From: Streptomyces griseoviridis
Lineage (GTDB): Bacteria; Actinomycetota; Actinomycetes; Streptomycetales; Streptomycetaceae
Length of the DNA: 64,000 nucleotides
Direction of reading: 5' to 3'
Assembly (NCBI RefSeq): GCF_005222485.1
Contig: NZ_CP029078.1
Location: 1,240,001 to 1,304,000 of the forward strand
Positions 1-7,882 of this stretch are shown here, one piece after another; position 1 is the stretch's first letter, and every line of letters starts with the position of its first letter. The translations under genes were made by a program, and so were the position numbers. Under the pieces are notes generated by a model. That model ran no database searches. It saw only the letters and a list, made by a program, of their open reading frames with translations, and was not told the origin of the DNA.

Positions 1-1
1 C

Positions 2-517
2 GTCGGGCACTCCCTGACGGCGGCGACCGTCATGGGCGAGGTGCGGCACGCGCTGCGCGCCTACGCCGTCGAGGGGCATCCCCCGCACCACATCCTGGAA
101 CGGCTGGAGACCCTGCTGCGCCAGTCGCAGCCCGGCGTCACCGTGACGCTCTGCCTGGTCCTCGTCGAGCCGGACGGCCGCAGGCTGCACATCGCCAACG
201 CCGGTCACATCCCGCCGCTGGTGACCGACCCGCTGACGGGACCGCGCTTCCACACCCCGCACGGGCCGCTCCTCGGCCTCGGTCTGCCCCATCCCGCGCC
301 GGCCGTCCTGGACATCCCGCCCGGCACCCGGCTGCTCCTGGTGACGGACGGTCTCATCGAGATCCGCACCGCCCACCTCGACACCACCCTCGCCGAACTG
401 CGCGAGGCGGTGGCCACGGGCCCCGACGACCTGGAGGAGCTGTGCGAGCTGCTGCTCACCCGCTTCGGCCAGCACAAGGACGACGACATCGCCCTGCTCA
501 CCGCCCTGTTCACCTGA
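2..517 (+). CDS. SpoIIE/PP2C-family protein phosphatase, C-terminal part
   Basis: This is the end of a PP2C-type serine phosphatase of the SpoIIE/RsbU class; its start lies outside the window. The 171 residues seen run from VGHSLTAATVMGEVR, the helix after the second metal-binding Asp-Gly, through a strand of the form HIANAGHIPPL and LLLVTDGLIEIR to a final KDDDIALL, which carries the last metal-binding Asp residues. These are the C-terminal motifs of the fold in order. In actinomycetes such enzymes usually dephosphorylate anti-anti-sigma factors. The N-terminal sensor domains cannot be seen, so the signal is unknown. Family assignment is secure; the partner is not. Confidence 0.85.
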   Translation, partial: VGHSLTAATVMGEVRHALRAYAVEGHPPHHILERLETLLRQSQPGVTVTLCLVLVEPDGRRLHIANAGHIPPLVTDPLTGPRFHTPHGPLLGLGLPHPAPAVLDIPPGTRLLLVTDGLIEIRTAHLDTTLAELREAVATGPDDLEELCELLLTRFGQHKDDDIALLTALFT

Positions 518-578
518 CGGCGACCGGCCTGACCCTGCCGCGGGCGGCGCCTGCCGGGGCCGCCCGCGGTCATCGGGG

Positions 579-1046
579 TCAGCTGATGAACGAGCCGGGG
601 GCGCAGGCGGAGGCCGTCACCCAGGCGTGCGACATGATGTTGTCGTTCATGTTGATGTTGTTGGTGAACTTGTTGCGGCCCAGATCGTCGACGTACAGCT
701 CGCCGGGCTTGAGGCAGCCGTACGCGGTGTCGTCGTACCCCGTCCAGTAGTAGAACGCGACGACGTCCTTGCCGCCGAGGTAGCCGCTGTTCATCACCGA
801 CGAGGCGGCGTTGCCGTCCGAGCCCTGGAAGGGCCCCGCGGCGTCACCCCAGTTGGGGTCGTTGCCGGGGGTCACACCGAGGAGGGTGCCGCCGCAGTCG
901 GTGCCGCTCCAGGCGCGGACGTTGCCGTCCCGGCCGTGGCTGTTCCAGTTGCTGTTGCAGCCGGTGCCTGCCTGGGCGGTCACCGGGACGGCGACACCGA
1001 ACGCGGCCAGCCCGAGGGTGACGACGGAGAGGGTCAACTTGCGCAT
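579..1046 (-). CDS. Small secreted protein, I36-type peptidase inhibitor-like
   Basis: A 155-residue precursor with a clear Sec signal peptide: MRKLT, then a hydrophobic core rich in V, L, A and G, then a cleavage site near TAQA-GT about residue 27. The mature part is rich in Gly, Asn, Asp and aromatics and has four Cys, likely two disulfides. The pattern of NVRAWSGTDCGG followed by short loops resembles the streptomycete I36 inhibitor/crystallin-like secreted proteins, a fold that can inhibit metalloproteases. I see no membrane anchor. The ATG follows an AGGACC stretch at suitable distance. The gene stands alone. The inhibitor function is an inference from sequence style; secretion is well supported. 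Confidence 0.6.
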   Translation of the reverse strand: MRKLTLSVVTLGLAAFGVAVPVTAQAGTGCNSNWNSHGRDGNVRAWSGTDCGGTLLGVTPGNDPNWGDAAGPFQGSDGNAASSVMNSGYLGGKDVVAFYYWTGYDDTAYGCLKPGELYVDDLGRNKFTNNINMNDNIMSHAWVTASACAPGSFIS

Positions 1047-1266
1047 GACGTGGTCCTGTTCTGCCTCGCGGGGAGGCGGATGGAAGGTGATGGATGGAAA
1101 GAGAGGAAGATCGAGGGAAACCCAGGCAAATCCAGGGAAATCGCCGGACGGACCGGGCGCGGCGTGTGGCGCCGGAGCCGGTGGTGTGTTCCGCCGGTCC
1201 GTGGGGGCCCGGGATGCCGGTGGTGGGTACCGCCGGTCCGTGCGGGCCGGGGATGGTCAGGCCCGG

Positions 1267-2214
1267 TCAGGCCCTCGCGGGCACGATCCGCTCGGCCCGG
1301 GTGAGGGCGGCCTGCCGCAGCCGCCCGTACCGGGACAGCGCCGGGCCGTACGTGTCGGTCAACTCGCCCATGTAGTGGGCCTCCCGGCGCTCGCCGACCG
1401 ACTTCAGAGAGACGGCCCCCACGCACCGCGCGTCGGCCACGGCGATCGTGACCTCGGCGGCGAACGTCCTGGCCTCGGCCGCCCCGCTCTGCCCGGCGGC
1501 GTGGTTCCTGGTCGCCCGCCGGGCCGCGTCGGGGTCGGCGAAGGGGTGCCCGGCCCGGCGCATGCAGCGCGACCAGTCCCGCACCGCGCCGCTGAACTCC
1601 TTGTCGCGCAGCAGCTTCCCCACGTACAGGGGACGGAGGTTGCTGACGGTCGTGTCGGTGCGGAACCAGGTCGCCGGATCGCCGTACAGCTTCTTCTCGG
1701 CCTCGGCGGTGCAGCCGCCCGACTGCTTGCGGACGGTGCCGCCGCCGGGCTCCCTGGTCCTGAGCACGGGCGCCGACCGATCGCCGTCCAGCGCCGTGTC
1801 GTACGCCGAACGGCGGTGCGCGGAGAGGGAGTTGCGGTAGGCGAGGTTGGGGTTGCGCAGCCGGGCGCGGTCCTCCTTCGCCATGATCCGGCTGCCGTAC
1901 CCGTGAGCGCGGGCCCACCCGATGTCGTCCTGGACGTAGCCGACCGGCCGGCTCTCCTCAAGGCTCAGACCGCGCTGCTCCCAGAAGCGGAAGCCGTGCC
2001 CGGTCATGCACCGGGTGACCAGGCGCTGTTCGGCGTCCGAGATCCGCAGCTCCTCCGCGTAGTCGAGCCGGGGCACGGTGGCGTCGCCGGTCCGCGCCCG
2101 GTCAAAGCGCCCGGTGTGCTGCGCGCAGCCCGTGAGGGCGAGGGAGACGACCGCGGCCACCGTGCCCATCGTGGCGAGCACCCGGGCCCGGCGGCGGACG
2201 TCGTCACGCTGCAT
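1267..2214 (-). CDS. Putative lipoprotein of unknown function
   Basis: A 315-residue protein whose N-terminus has an arginine-rich start, a hydrophobic stretch and a lipobox LTGC near residue 30, so it should be lipidated and held on the outer face of the membrane. The remainder is charged with few hydrophobic runs and four or more Cys. I recognise no enzymatic domain. Repeated short ArgTrp- and Tyr-containing segments suggest a helical extracellular domain of the kind common in streptomycetes. The ATG is preceded by GGAAGGGGAG. It is separated from the downstream secreted-protein gene by about 220 bases and is probably monocistronic. Confidence 0.6.
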   Translation of the reverse strand: MQRDDVRRRARVLATMGTVAAVVSLALTGCAQHTGRFDRARTGDATVPRLDYAEELRISDAEQRLVTRCMTGHGFRFWEQRGLSLEESRPVGYVQDDIGWARAHGYGSRIMAKEDRARLRNPNLAYRNSLSAHRRSAYDTALDGDRSAPVLRTREPGGGTVRKQSGGCTAEAEKKLYGDPATWFRTDTTVSNLRPLYVGKLLRDKEFSGAVRDWSRCMRRAGHPFADPDAARRATRNHAAGQSGAAEARTFAAEVTIAVADARCVGAVSLKSVGERREAHYMGELTDTYGPALSRYGRLRQAALTRAERIVPARA

Positions 2215-2407
2215 CGCTGAACTCCCCTTCCTGGTCGGTACGTTGTCGCACTGTCGTCTGGTAGACGCGTGAACGTGCCGGGCCGTATGACACTCGGCGG
2301 GAAGTTCTTCGCGGGGGGGCGCTCAGGTGGAGCGGCTCGCGGGATTCGATGGGGGACGCGCCCGGGACCGGGACCGGGTCGCACCGGTCCTGGGCAGGTG
2401 GGGAGGA

Positions 2408-3460
2408 TCAGGTCCGCTGGAGCGTCAAGGCCGTGCCTTGCCACTCCTCCAGTACCGCCATGCTGGCGAACATGGTCTGGAAGGACGTCCCGATGCGCCG
2501 GGCCGGCCTGCGCAGATGCCGGCTGGAGGCTCCGAACAAGTTGATCAGGGTCAGGATCTCCTGGAAGGCGGCGCTGTCGAACTGGAGGCCCGAGCACGTC
2601 GTGACCACGTCGTCGAGAACCCCCTCGAAGCCGTCGGGCCACTCCTCGCGAGGCACGGCCGCCGCCCATTCCAGAACAGCCCCGAACCCCACGGAGGCGG
2701 CCTTCATCCGGTCCGCGAAGCGGTTGGCCGCTGCTTCCAGGTCACCCGCAGGACCGTCGATCGCCCTGGCGAGGCGGTTGACCACCGCGAGCGTCATCTT
2801 CATGGAGGCCCCGGGGTGGCTGACGCGCGCCATGTCCTCGGCGATGAGCTCCATCATCGCCCCCAGGTCCGTCAGCGCGGACTCCACATCGGCCATGTCC
2901 CCCTCGATGGCCTCCAGTTGCGCTTCGGCCTCGACCATCAGGTCGAACAGACCGGGGGCGTTCTCGTCCTGCCCGGACGTCGGGACCTGGGGTGTCCGCG
3001 CCGCCTCTTCGATGGGCTCGGAGACGACGTTCTCCCTGCCCAGGGCCTCCGCGAAGATGGCCGTGAGATGCCGCCGGGCCGCGACCGCTCCGTCGGCGTC
3101 GGTCGGGAGCGCGACGGCCCGGAGCCGGGCCGTCCCGGGTGGGGTGCCGGTTCCCTCAGTGACGTGGACGGTGCAGCGGCCCAGCGCGTGGCGTACGCCG
3201 AGACCGAAGGACAACCCCCCGTCAAAGCCGCTGGGTTCGACGACGACGATGTCCGCTCCGGTCACCAGGTCGAGCAGTTGGTCCGCGGTCAGGCCGGCGT
3301 CCTCGATGCCCTCCGTGCGCAGGAGGGTGAGGCCGAGTCGCTCGCAGGTGGGCCGTACGACGTCCTGGTGGAAGATCTCCGACCGGTGCCGGTCGGCCGG
3401 GGAGGGGCGTGGGGAGGAGCACGCGACGTGCGGCGCCCCGATGGCCAGGCAGGTGGGCAT
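2408..3460 (-). CDS. TIR/nucleoside-deoxyribosyltransferase-like sensor domain plus helical domain
   Basis: A 350-residue protein in two halves. Residues 1-150 match the TIR-like/nucleoside 2-deoxyribosyltransferase-like domain common in bacterial conflict proteins: FHQDVVRPTCERLGL, then TADQLLDLVTGADIVVVE, then LGVRHALG. In the usual family the last segment reads NpNvxYELGxRHAL with a catalytic Glu; here it is LSFGLGVRHAL, so that Glu is Gly. I therefore expect a non-catalytic binding or regulatory domain. Residues 150-350 are helical and acidic, with a possible coiled coil around EAQLEAIEGDMADVESAL. The ATG has AAGGA eight bases upstream. It is the last gene of a minus-strand operon with the motif-bearing P-loop protein. 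Its precise function is unknown. Confidence 0.6.
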   Translation of the reverse strand: MPTCLAIGAPHVACSSPRPSPADRHRSEIFHQDVVRPTCERLGLTLLRTEGIEDAGLTADQLLDLVTGADIVVVEPSGFDGGLSFGLGVRHALGRCTVHVTEGTGTPPGTARLRAVALPTDADGAVAARRHLTAIFAEALGRENVVSEPIEEAARTPQVPTSGQDENAPGLFDLMVEAEAQLEAIEGDMADVESALTDLGAMMELIAEDMARVSHPGASMKMTLAVVNRLARAIDGPAGDLEAAANRFADRMKAASVGFGAVLEWAAAVPREEWPDGFEGVLDDVVTTCSGLQFDSAAFQEILTLINLFGASSRHLRRPARRIGTSFQTMFASMAVLEEWQGTALTLQRT

Positions 3461-3520
3461 GGCAGGTTCCTTCTGCTCGGTGTGCGGGTGTGTCGGGCGG
3501 CAGCGAGTGGCCCGCGGAGT

Positions 3521-3793
3521 TCAGTCGAAGAGGGTGAGCGCGACCCCGTCAGCGATCTCGTCGGCGAAGACGGGGCGTTCCTCGATTCCCAGCGCGCGCA
3601 GCAGATCCACGGTGAGCACCCGGTGGCGTCGGCCGACCCGGACCGTGTCGCAGGGGAACGTGTCGAGGGCGACGAGCCGATAGGCGGTGCCCCGGCACAT
3701 GCCGAACGCCCTGGCCGCCGTGGTCAGGCCGACGCTGACCGGGAGGTTGAAGATCTCGCGGAAGGTGAGAGCCGTCTCGGCGGGTCCGGTCAT
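3521..3793 (-). CDS. Excisionase/HTH_17-like DNA-binding protein
   Basis: A 90-residue protein with one winged-helix domain of the excisionase/MerR-like type. LTTAARAFGMCRGTAYRLV is the helix-turn-helix, followed by a wing of the form VRVGRRHRV. The last 30 residues are acidic. Its ATG overlaps the stop codon of the preceding gene as ATGA, so the two are translationally coupled. In streptomycetes such small proteins are often paired with a larger partner as here. No integrase lies nearby, so I read it as a transcriptional regulator and not a recombination directionality factor. The DNA target is unknown. Confidence 0.65.
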   Translation of the reverse strand: MTGPAETALTFREIFNLPVSVGLTTAARAFGMCRGTAYRLVALDTFPCDTVRVGRRHRVLTVDLLRALGIEERPVFADEIADGVALTLFD

Positions 3794-4512
3794 CCGTTCC
3801 TCCGCACGTGCCGCAGGGAGAGCGCGGCGACCTGGCGCCCCCGCCCCGAGTACCGGGTGCCGGGGGCGGCGAGACCCCAGGTCTGGGCGAGCGCTCCGAT
3901 CCGCACTCCTTCGACCCGGTGGGCGGGGACGGTGAACCGCAGACCGGCCGCCAGTCCCGACCGGTTCGCGGGCGGGTCGTACTGCGCCTGCCAGCTTCCC
4001 CGCGCGTCCGTGTCCATGGGAGAGCCGCCGCTGCCCTCCACGTCGTCCGTCACCCTCTCGTGGCGGACCGTGCGCCACCGTGTCCACGCGCGCGAGCAGG
4101 CGGAACGCAGCACCTGCCCGCCGGGGTCGGAGGTGTCGGGTCCGATGTCCGCGAGGGCTTCGAGGTAGCAGGTGACGAGTTCGGCTTCGACGTCGTCCCG
4201 TTCCACGCGCAGCGACCTGACGATCCTGGCGGCGGTCCTGCGCAGTCCTGGCAGCCCCAGCCATACGACGGCCGTGGGCCAGTCGGACCGGTTCGGGTCG
4301 AGGCGTCGGCGCTCCGCGATCTGGTGCCACAGGTCGGTACGGGCGGCGGGGTCGAAGGACCGGTCGTAGAGCAACTGGCGGGCCTGTCGCAGGGCGACGG
4401 GTGCGGGCCGCCCGCCGAGGGTGTCGGGCAGGCGCAGTTCGGGCGTGGGGTTCAGGTCGGCGCACCGGCGCTCGACGGAGGTGAAGATCCCGGGATGAGG
4501 AGGAAGGGACAT
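3790..4512 (-). CDS. Conserved-style hypothetical protein coupled to HTH gene
   Basis: A 240-residue basic protein without a recognised enzyme motif. The middle (about residues 85-160) is helical, with DDVEAELVTCYLEALADIG followed by RSACSRAWTRWRTVRHE. The end (VEGVRIGALAQTWGLAAPGT) could form a helix-turn-helix. This is reminiscent of sigma-factor-like or DNA-binding accessory proteins but is not conclusive. The start is the ATG at 4512, preceded by AGGAGAG; longer readings upstream run into the neighbouring gene. It sits 14 bases after the P-loop gene and is coupled by ATGA to the excisionase-like gene, so the two products probably act together. Confidence 0.55.
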   Translation of the reverse strand: MSLPPHPGIFTSVERRCADLNPTPELRLPDTLGGRPAPVALRQARQLLYDRSFDPAARTDLWHQIAERRRLDPNRSDWPTAVVWLGLPGLRRTAARIVRSLRVERDDVEAELVTCYLEALADIGPDTSDPGGQVLRSACSRAWTRWRTVRHERVTDDVEGSGGSPMDTDARGSWQAQYDPPANRSGLAAGLRFTVPAHRVEGVRIGALAQTWGLAAPGTRYSGRGRQVAALSLRHVRRNG

Positions 4513-4526
4513 GGGTTCTCTCCTGG

Positions 4527-6548
4527 TCAGTCCGTGGGCGGGGCGGGCGGCTTGGTGCGCAGCGCGGCGAGCAGGCGCGGCGCCGCGACCTTCACGGGCA
4601 GGGCGTCCGGGGTCCTTTCGACGGCCAGGAGCCATCGGAGGAAACCAGGCTGTCGGGCAGCCGTCAGGCCCTTGAGGAGTTCCTCCAGAGCCGGACCGAG
4701 GGACGGTGTGCGCTCCGCCGCGCGGGACCAGGCGAAGAGGACGTCCCGCATCGGCGGGTAGGCGGCCGATTCGTTCAGGGCGTGTCCGGTCAGCCGGACC
4801 AGGGACGAGGCGGTGGCGTCGTCGGAGCCGATGCGGCCGCTCCACCAGGCGAGGTCCGTCCCGGCCATGGCGGGAAAAGCGAGGGCGGCGAGCATGCCCG
4901 GCAGGCCGTCGGCCGCGGCCCATTCCTCCAGCCTGGTCAGGAGGGCTTGCCTGGCCTCGGAGTCGCCGACGGCGAAGTGCCGCACCAGCGCGTCCGCGAC
5001 GGGTCCGGCGGCCTCCGCGTCGTCGCTGCCCCTCTCAACGAGCCGGTGTGTCAGTCGCAGGACCTGGTGGGTCGTCAGCCGGCCGAAGTCGGGGCGGCAG
5101 GCGTACGCGACCGTTCTCCGCAGGGCCGCCTCGCCCGCGACGCTCCACCGGTCGAGGAGGTCCGCGGCCTCGGCGGCGGCCGTCGGCCCTCCGACCGTCG
5201 TTCCCAGACACCGGGCGGCGACTTCGACAGCCACGGGCCCGTCGGACAACGCCAGCGGACGCAGCAGTTCCAGGGACCGGCCGGCGGTCGCCACAGCGAG
5301 AGCGGCGACCGCCTGCCCGGCCCGTTCGACCTGGTCAGGGGCGTCTCCCGGGTCGGCAAGCCAGAGGTGCAGCACGGGGAGCAGATCGGCGTGGTCCCGG
5401 CACAGGATCTCCCACACCGCGTCGGCCACGACCGGCCAGCAGAACGACACGGCTCCGGTGACGACCGGCCCTGTCTCCTGGGTGAAGTGCGCTCCGAGGG
5501 CGCGCAGCATTCCGTACCGGGACGGGCCGGGGTGCTGCCTGGCGAGGTCCTGACGCGGGTGACGGGCAGAGGGTTCCTGGTCCCGGCCGGGGTCCAGGTG
5601 CTCCAGCAGGTGGGCTGCCCGCTCCAGCACGACGTCGCCGTCGAGCCCGCCGTAGGCGCTGAGGGAGATCAGGTGGGCGAGGACCACCCGGTCCTCCCGC
5701 GCCTGGGCCACCAGTTCCGTGGCCTCCACCCGTGCCAGGGCACGCAGGACCCCGGTGGCGCAGGCGCCGTCCTCGGTCGTCGGCCGGGCCACGAACTGCG
5801 CGGCCCGCGCCGCGTGGCGGGGTGGCAGCCCGGTGTGCAGCACCTCGTCGAGCAGGCCCGCGCCCATGGCCCGCAGTGCCCTGACGCGGTCGGCGGCGTC
5901 GGGGCAGAGGTCCGCGAGATGGGCGTCGAAGACCTTCCTCGGGTCGGGTGGCAGATGGGTGAGGACCGGCGCGCCCAGGTGGTTGCGGAGGGCGGTGACC
6001 ATGCCGGGAGCGTCCGCCAGCACCATGAGGAGGCGCGCGCCCGCCTCGGTCAGGGCCGCTTCGAGGCGGGACAGGTCCCACGGGCGGAGCGCGAACGGAT
6101 CAGCGGGTTCCATCACCAGGTAGCCGTGCACCCCGTGGCGTCCCGGTACCCATCGGGCGAGGTCCACGGCACCGTCCACCTGGACGAGCACAGGGGCGTC
6201 GTGGCCGTGGGCCAGCAGGTTGAGGGCATGGGTCTCGCGGCCGGTCCCGGGTGCTCCGACGAGGGCCGAGACACCGGAGTCGAGTGCGGCGAGCGCGTCG
6301 CCGAAGCCGGGCGGCGGCACGAAGCGCCGCCTGGCCGCGAGCAGGTCCTTGGGGCGTACCGGGCCCTGTCCCGTGGGCCGGGCCGCGGGGCCGGCCGTCG
6401 CCGACGTGGAGACGATCTGCCGCTGGTCGCCTGTCACCAGGCCGGTGTTGACGGTGCCGTTCGGTGCGACGACGACCATCCTCCGCTCGGCGGCCAGGGC
6501 CGCGACAAGGGCGTCGAGGTCGGCGGCCCCGAGCACCTCAGGCGTCAC
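4527..6548 (-). CDS. P-loop (STAND-like) protein with N-terminal amyloid-like motif, copy 2
   Basis: A 673-residue protein. Residues 28-42 carry APNGTVNTGLVTGDQ, a variant of the short motif shared by four proteins of this locus. A P-loop follows at about 95: VGAPGTGRETHALNLL, with Arg where Walker A normally has Lys and one extra residue before Thr. A Walker-B-like strand is GARLLMVLADA. The C-terminal 400 residues are helical repeats without a named fold. It is a paralogue of the protein at 7879-9978, with the same order of motif, P-loop and helical region and similar length. It starts at GTG 6548, overlapping the stop of the small motif gene by 11 bases. I infer a signalling hub of STAND type; its ATPase activity is doubtful. 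Confidence 0.65.
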   Translation of the reverse strand: MTPEVLGAADLDALVAALAAERRMVVVAPNGTVNTGLVTGDQRQIVSTSATAGPAARPTGQGPVRPKDLLAARRRFVPPPGFGDALAALDSGVSALVGAPGTGRETHALNLLAHGHDAPVLVQVDGAVDLARWVPGRHGVHGYLVMEPADPFALRPWDLSRLEAALTEAGARLLMVLADAPGMVTALRNHLGAPVLTHLPPDPRKVFDAHLADLCPDAADRVRALRAMGAGLLDEVLHTGLPPRHAARAAQFVARPTTEDGACATGVLRALARVEATELVAQAREDRVVLAHLISLSAYGGLDGDVVLERAAHLLEHLDPGRDQEPSARHPRQDLARQHPGPSRYGMLRALGAHFTQETGPVVTGAVSFCWPVVADAVWEILCRDHADLLPVLHLWLADPGDAPDQVERAGQAVAALAVATAGRSLELLRPLALSDGPVAVEVAARCLGTTVGGPTAAAEAADLLDRWSVAGEAALRRTVAYACRPDFGRLTTHQVLRLTHRLVERGSDDAEAAGPVADALVRHFAVGDSEARQALLTRLEEWAAADGLPGMLAALAFPAMAGTDLAWWSGRIGSDDATASSLVRLTGHALNESAAYPPMRDVLFAWSRAAERTPSLGPALEELLKGLTAARQPGFLRWLLAVERTPDALPVKVAAPRLLAALRTKPPAPPTD

Positions 6549-6771
6549 CGTCGGCTCCCTGGTCGAGGTGGCCCGTCAGCTCGATGGCCGTGACGTGCTG
6601 GCCGCCGTGGACCGTGCCGGTGTTGATGATTCCCCGTTCGGCGTTCAGCACCATGGCGGGAGGAATTCCCGGCTCGTCAGCGGGGGCGGGCATTCCTCCC
6701 AAGTCGCTGTCGCGTCGCGTGGCGTACAGCGGAATCACCTTCTCCGCGAAATGATTTTCCTCTGGTCGCAT
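6538..6771 (-). CDS. Small protein consisting mainly of the shared amyloid-like motif
   Basis: A 77-residue protein. The first 40 residues are hydrophilic and Pro-rich. Residues 43-58 read NAERGIINTGTVHGGQ, the same core as in the cyclase-like and P-loop proteins. The remaining 19 residues are acidic. There is no other domain, signal peptide or membrane segment. The start is ATG 6771 with GGAAGG seven bases before it; a longer frame upstream lacks a ribosome site. Because it holds almost nothing but the motif, it could seed, cap or bridge assemblies of the other motif proteins. It is the first gene of the second operon of the locus and overlaps the next gene by 11 bases. Real expression is likely from this overlap; its function is inference. 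Confidence 0.6.
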   Translation of the reverse strand: MRPEENHFAEKVIPLYATRRDSDLGGMPAPADEPGIPPAMVLNAERGIINTGTVHGGQHVTAIELTGHLDQGADGDA

Positions 6772-6887
6772 GTCGTCCTTCCGCAGCCGTAGTTGACGTC
6801 CGAGGCGTGCTCGCGTGCCGTTTTTCCGGACGCCTCGAGATTCGCGCACGGAAGTCGCCGCGTCCGCTCTCTCGATGCGTACGGAAA

Positions 6888-6901
6888 GTGGCTGTGGTCA
6901 C
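6888..6901. promoter_or_regulatory. Crp-type box upstream of second operon
   Basis: The sequence gtggctgtggtcac fits GTG-N6-G-N-CAC, the motif described for Streptomyces Crp, on both strands. It lies about 117 bases upstream of the ATG at 6771, in the only intergenic gap of the locus. A second box of the same form precedes the first operon (11045-11060). A Crp-type regulator is encoded at 11067-11723. Binding is an inference. Confidence 0.5.
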
Positions 6902-6933
6902 ATGTGCGGACCGCCCGGGACAGCGCACGCGGA

Positions 6934-6975
6934 AAAGGGCGGGTGCGTCGTCCGAAGACGACGCACCCGCCCTTT
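6934..6975 (-). terminator. Rho-independent terminator after SPFH-like gene
   Basis: A near-perfect hairpin: a 19-bp stem (6934-6952 with 6957-6975) closed by a cgaa tetraloop, followed on the minus strand by TTTTCC. It begins about 23 bases after the stop at 6998. It splits the locus into two transcription units, 11->10->9 (10916-6998) and a second one starting near 6771. Confidence 0.8.
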
Positions 6976-6997
6976 CGACCGCTGCTTTCCCTCCTTC

Positions 6998-7882
6998 TCA
7001 CCCGGCCATGTCTGGTACCTGACGCCCCAACGCGGAGATACGGTCGCGCAGAAGGTAGGAGATCTCTTTCCGTTCCTGATCGGTCAACGTGCCCAGCAGC
7101 GTGGCCAGTTCTTCCTGCCAGTCGGTGCGCGGCGGGCTGAGCAGCTCACGGTGGTCGACCGCCCAGTCCAGCACCTGGCTCACCTGGTCGGGATGTCTGA
7201 GCAGCCAGAGCGCCGCCAGCGAGGCGGGCCCGGCGTGCAGCGCCTGGAGGCAGAACTCGAACTCGCCACGCCGGCTGGGCGTCCAGGAGTAGCGGACCCC
7301 CTCACTCTCCGCCCGGCCGAGGAGGAGTTCCTCGTCCGACTCCCTCAGCCGCACGTCGAACACCCGGTAGCTCAGGCCCGTCTCCTCGAGTCGCTGAGGT
7401 GCACCGAGGTGGTGCATGATCTCCGGGGCTCCGAGTCCGTTGCCCGTGACCGCCTGGGCCTCGGCGAGGTCGCGCAGCGCACTCGCGAGGTGGGTGCGGA
7501 CCAGGTGCCAGCCGTGCACGGCTCTCGCACGGACGACACTCACCGGATCGTGCACCCACCACGACACCCACAGATCCACGGATTCGGTGCCGTACACCGT
7601 GGGGAGGCCGATGGCCTTGGTGTCCACGTGCTCGGTCGCGTCCACCCGGAAGACGTCGGTGTAGTCGCCTCGGACACCGGGTGCGGGCGCCTCGCTGAAC
7701 ACCGGCACCTGGGCATCCGGGTCGTCGGGATCTCCACGGTGGCCGAGGACGAAGTAGTCGCCGGCGGTGTCCCGCAGCACCAGGGACCAGTCCTGTGCCG
7801 CCGACCAGCGCCGGCCGAGGATCTCCCGCCAGGGCGGCCTCGCCGTCCGGTGGTAGAGACGTTCGGTCGGTCCGTCGCTCAT
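6998..7882 (-). CDS. SPFH/band-7-like protein of accessory locus
   Basis: A 294-residue soluble protein. Residues 40-190 have the spacing of an SPFH/band-7 domain: a strand with YFVLG, then VDLWVSWWVHDPVSVVRARAV, then VRTHLASALRDLAEA. The segment VxWxVxDPxxVV is typical of that domain. Unlike stomatins or flotillins it has no N-terminal membrane hairpin. The C-terminal third is helical (LLRHPDQVSQVLDWAVDHR). Its ATG overlaps the stop of the upstream P-loop gene as ATGA, so the two are coupled. In the context it might scaffold or sense membranes for the motif-bearing proteins. The SPFH call rests on pattern only and needs a profile search. Confidence 0.4.
   Translation of the reverse strand: MSDGPTERLYHRTARPPWREILGRRWSAAQDWSLVLRDTAGDYFVLGHRGDPDDPDAQVPVFSEAPAPGVRGDYTDVFRVDATEHVDTKAIGLPTVYGTESVDLWVSWWVHDPVSVVRARAVHGWHLVRTHLASALRDLAEAQAVTGNGLGAPEIMHHLGAPQRLEETGLSYRVFDVRLRESDEELLLGRAESEGVRYSWTPSRRGEFEFCLQALHAGPASLAALWLLRHPDQVSQVLDWAVDHRELLSPPRTDWQEELATLLGTLTDQERKEISYLLRDRISALGRQVPDMAG

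Noticed and set aside
1047..1266. Short repeats (ccgccggtccgtg twice) as a mobile element or CRISPR trace
   Set aside because: Only two imperfect copies, with no spacers, no inverted ends and no nearby cas or transposase genes.
3521..3793. Excisionase of an integrated plasmid
   Set aside because: No integrase, replication gene or attachment repeat was seen; the domain is common in ordinary regulators.
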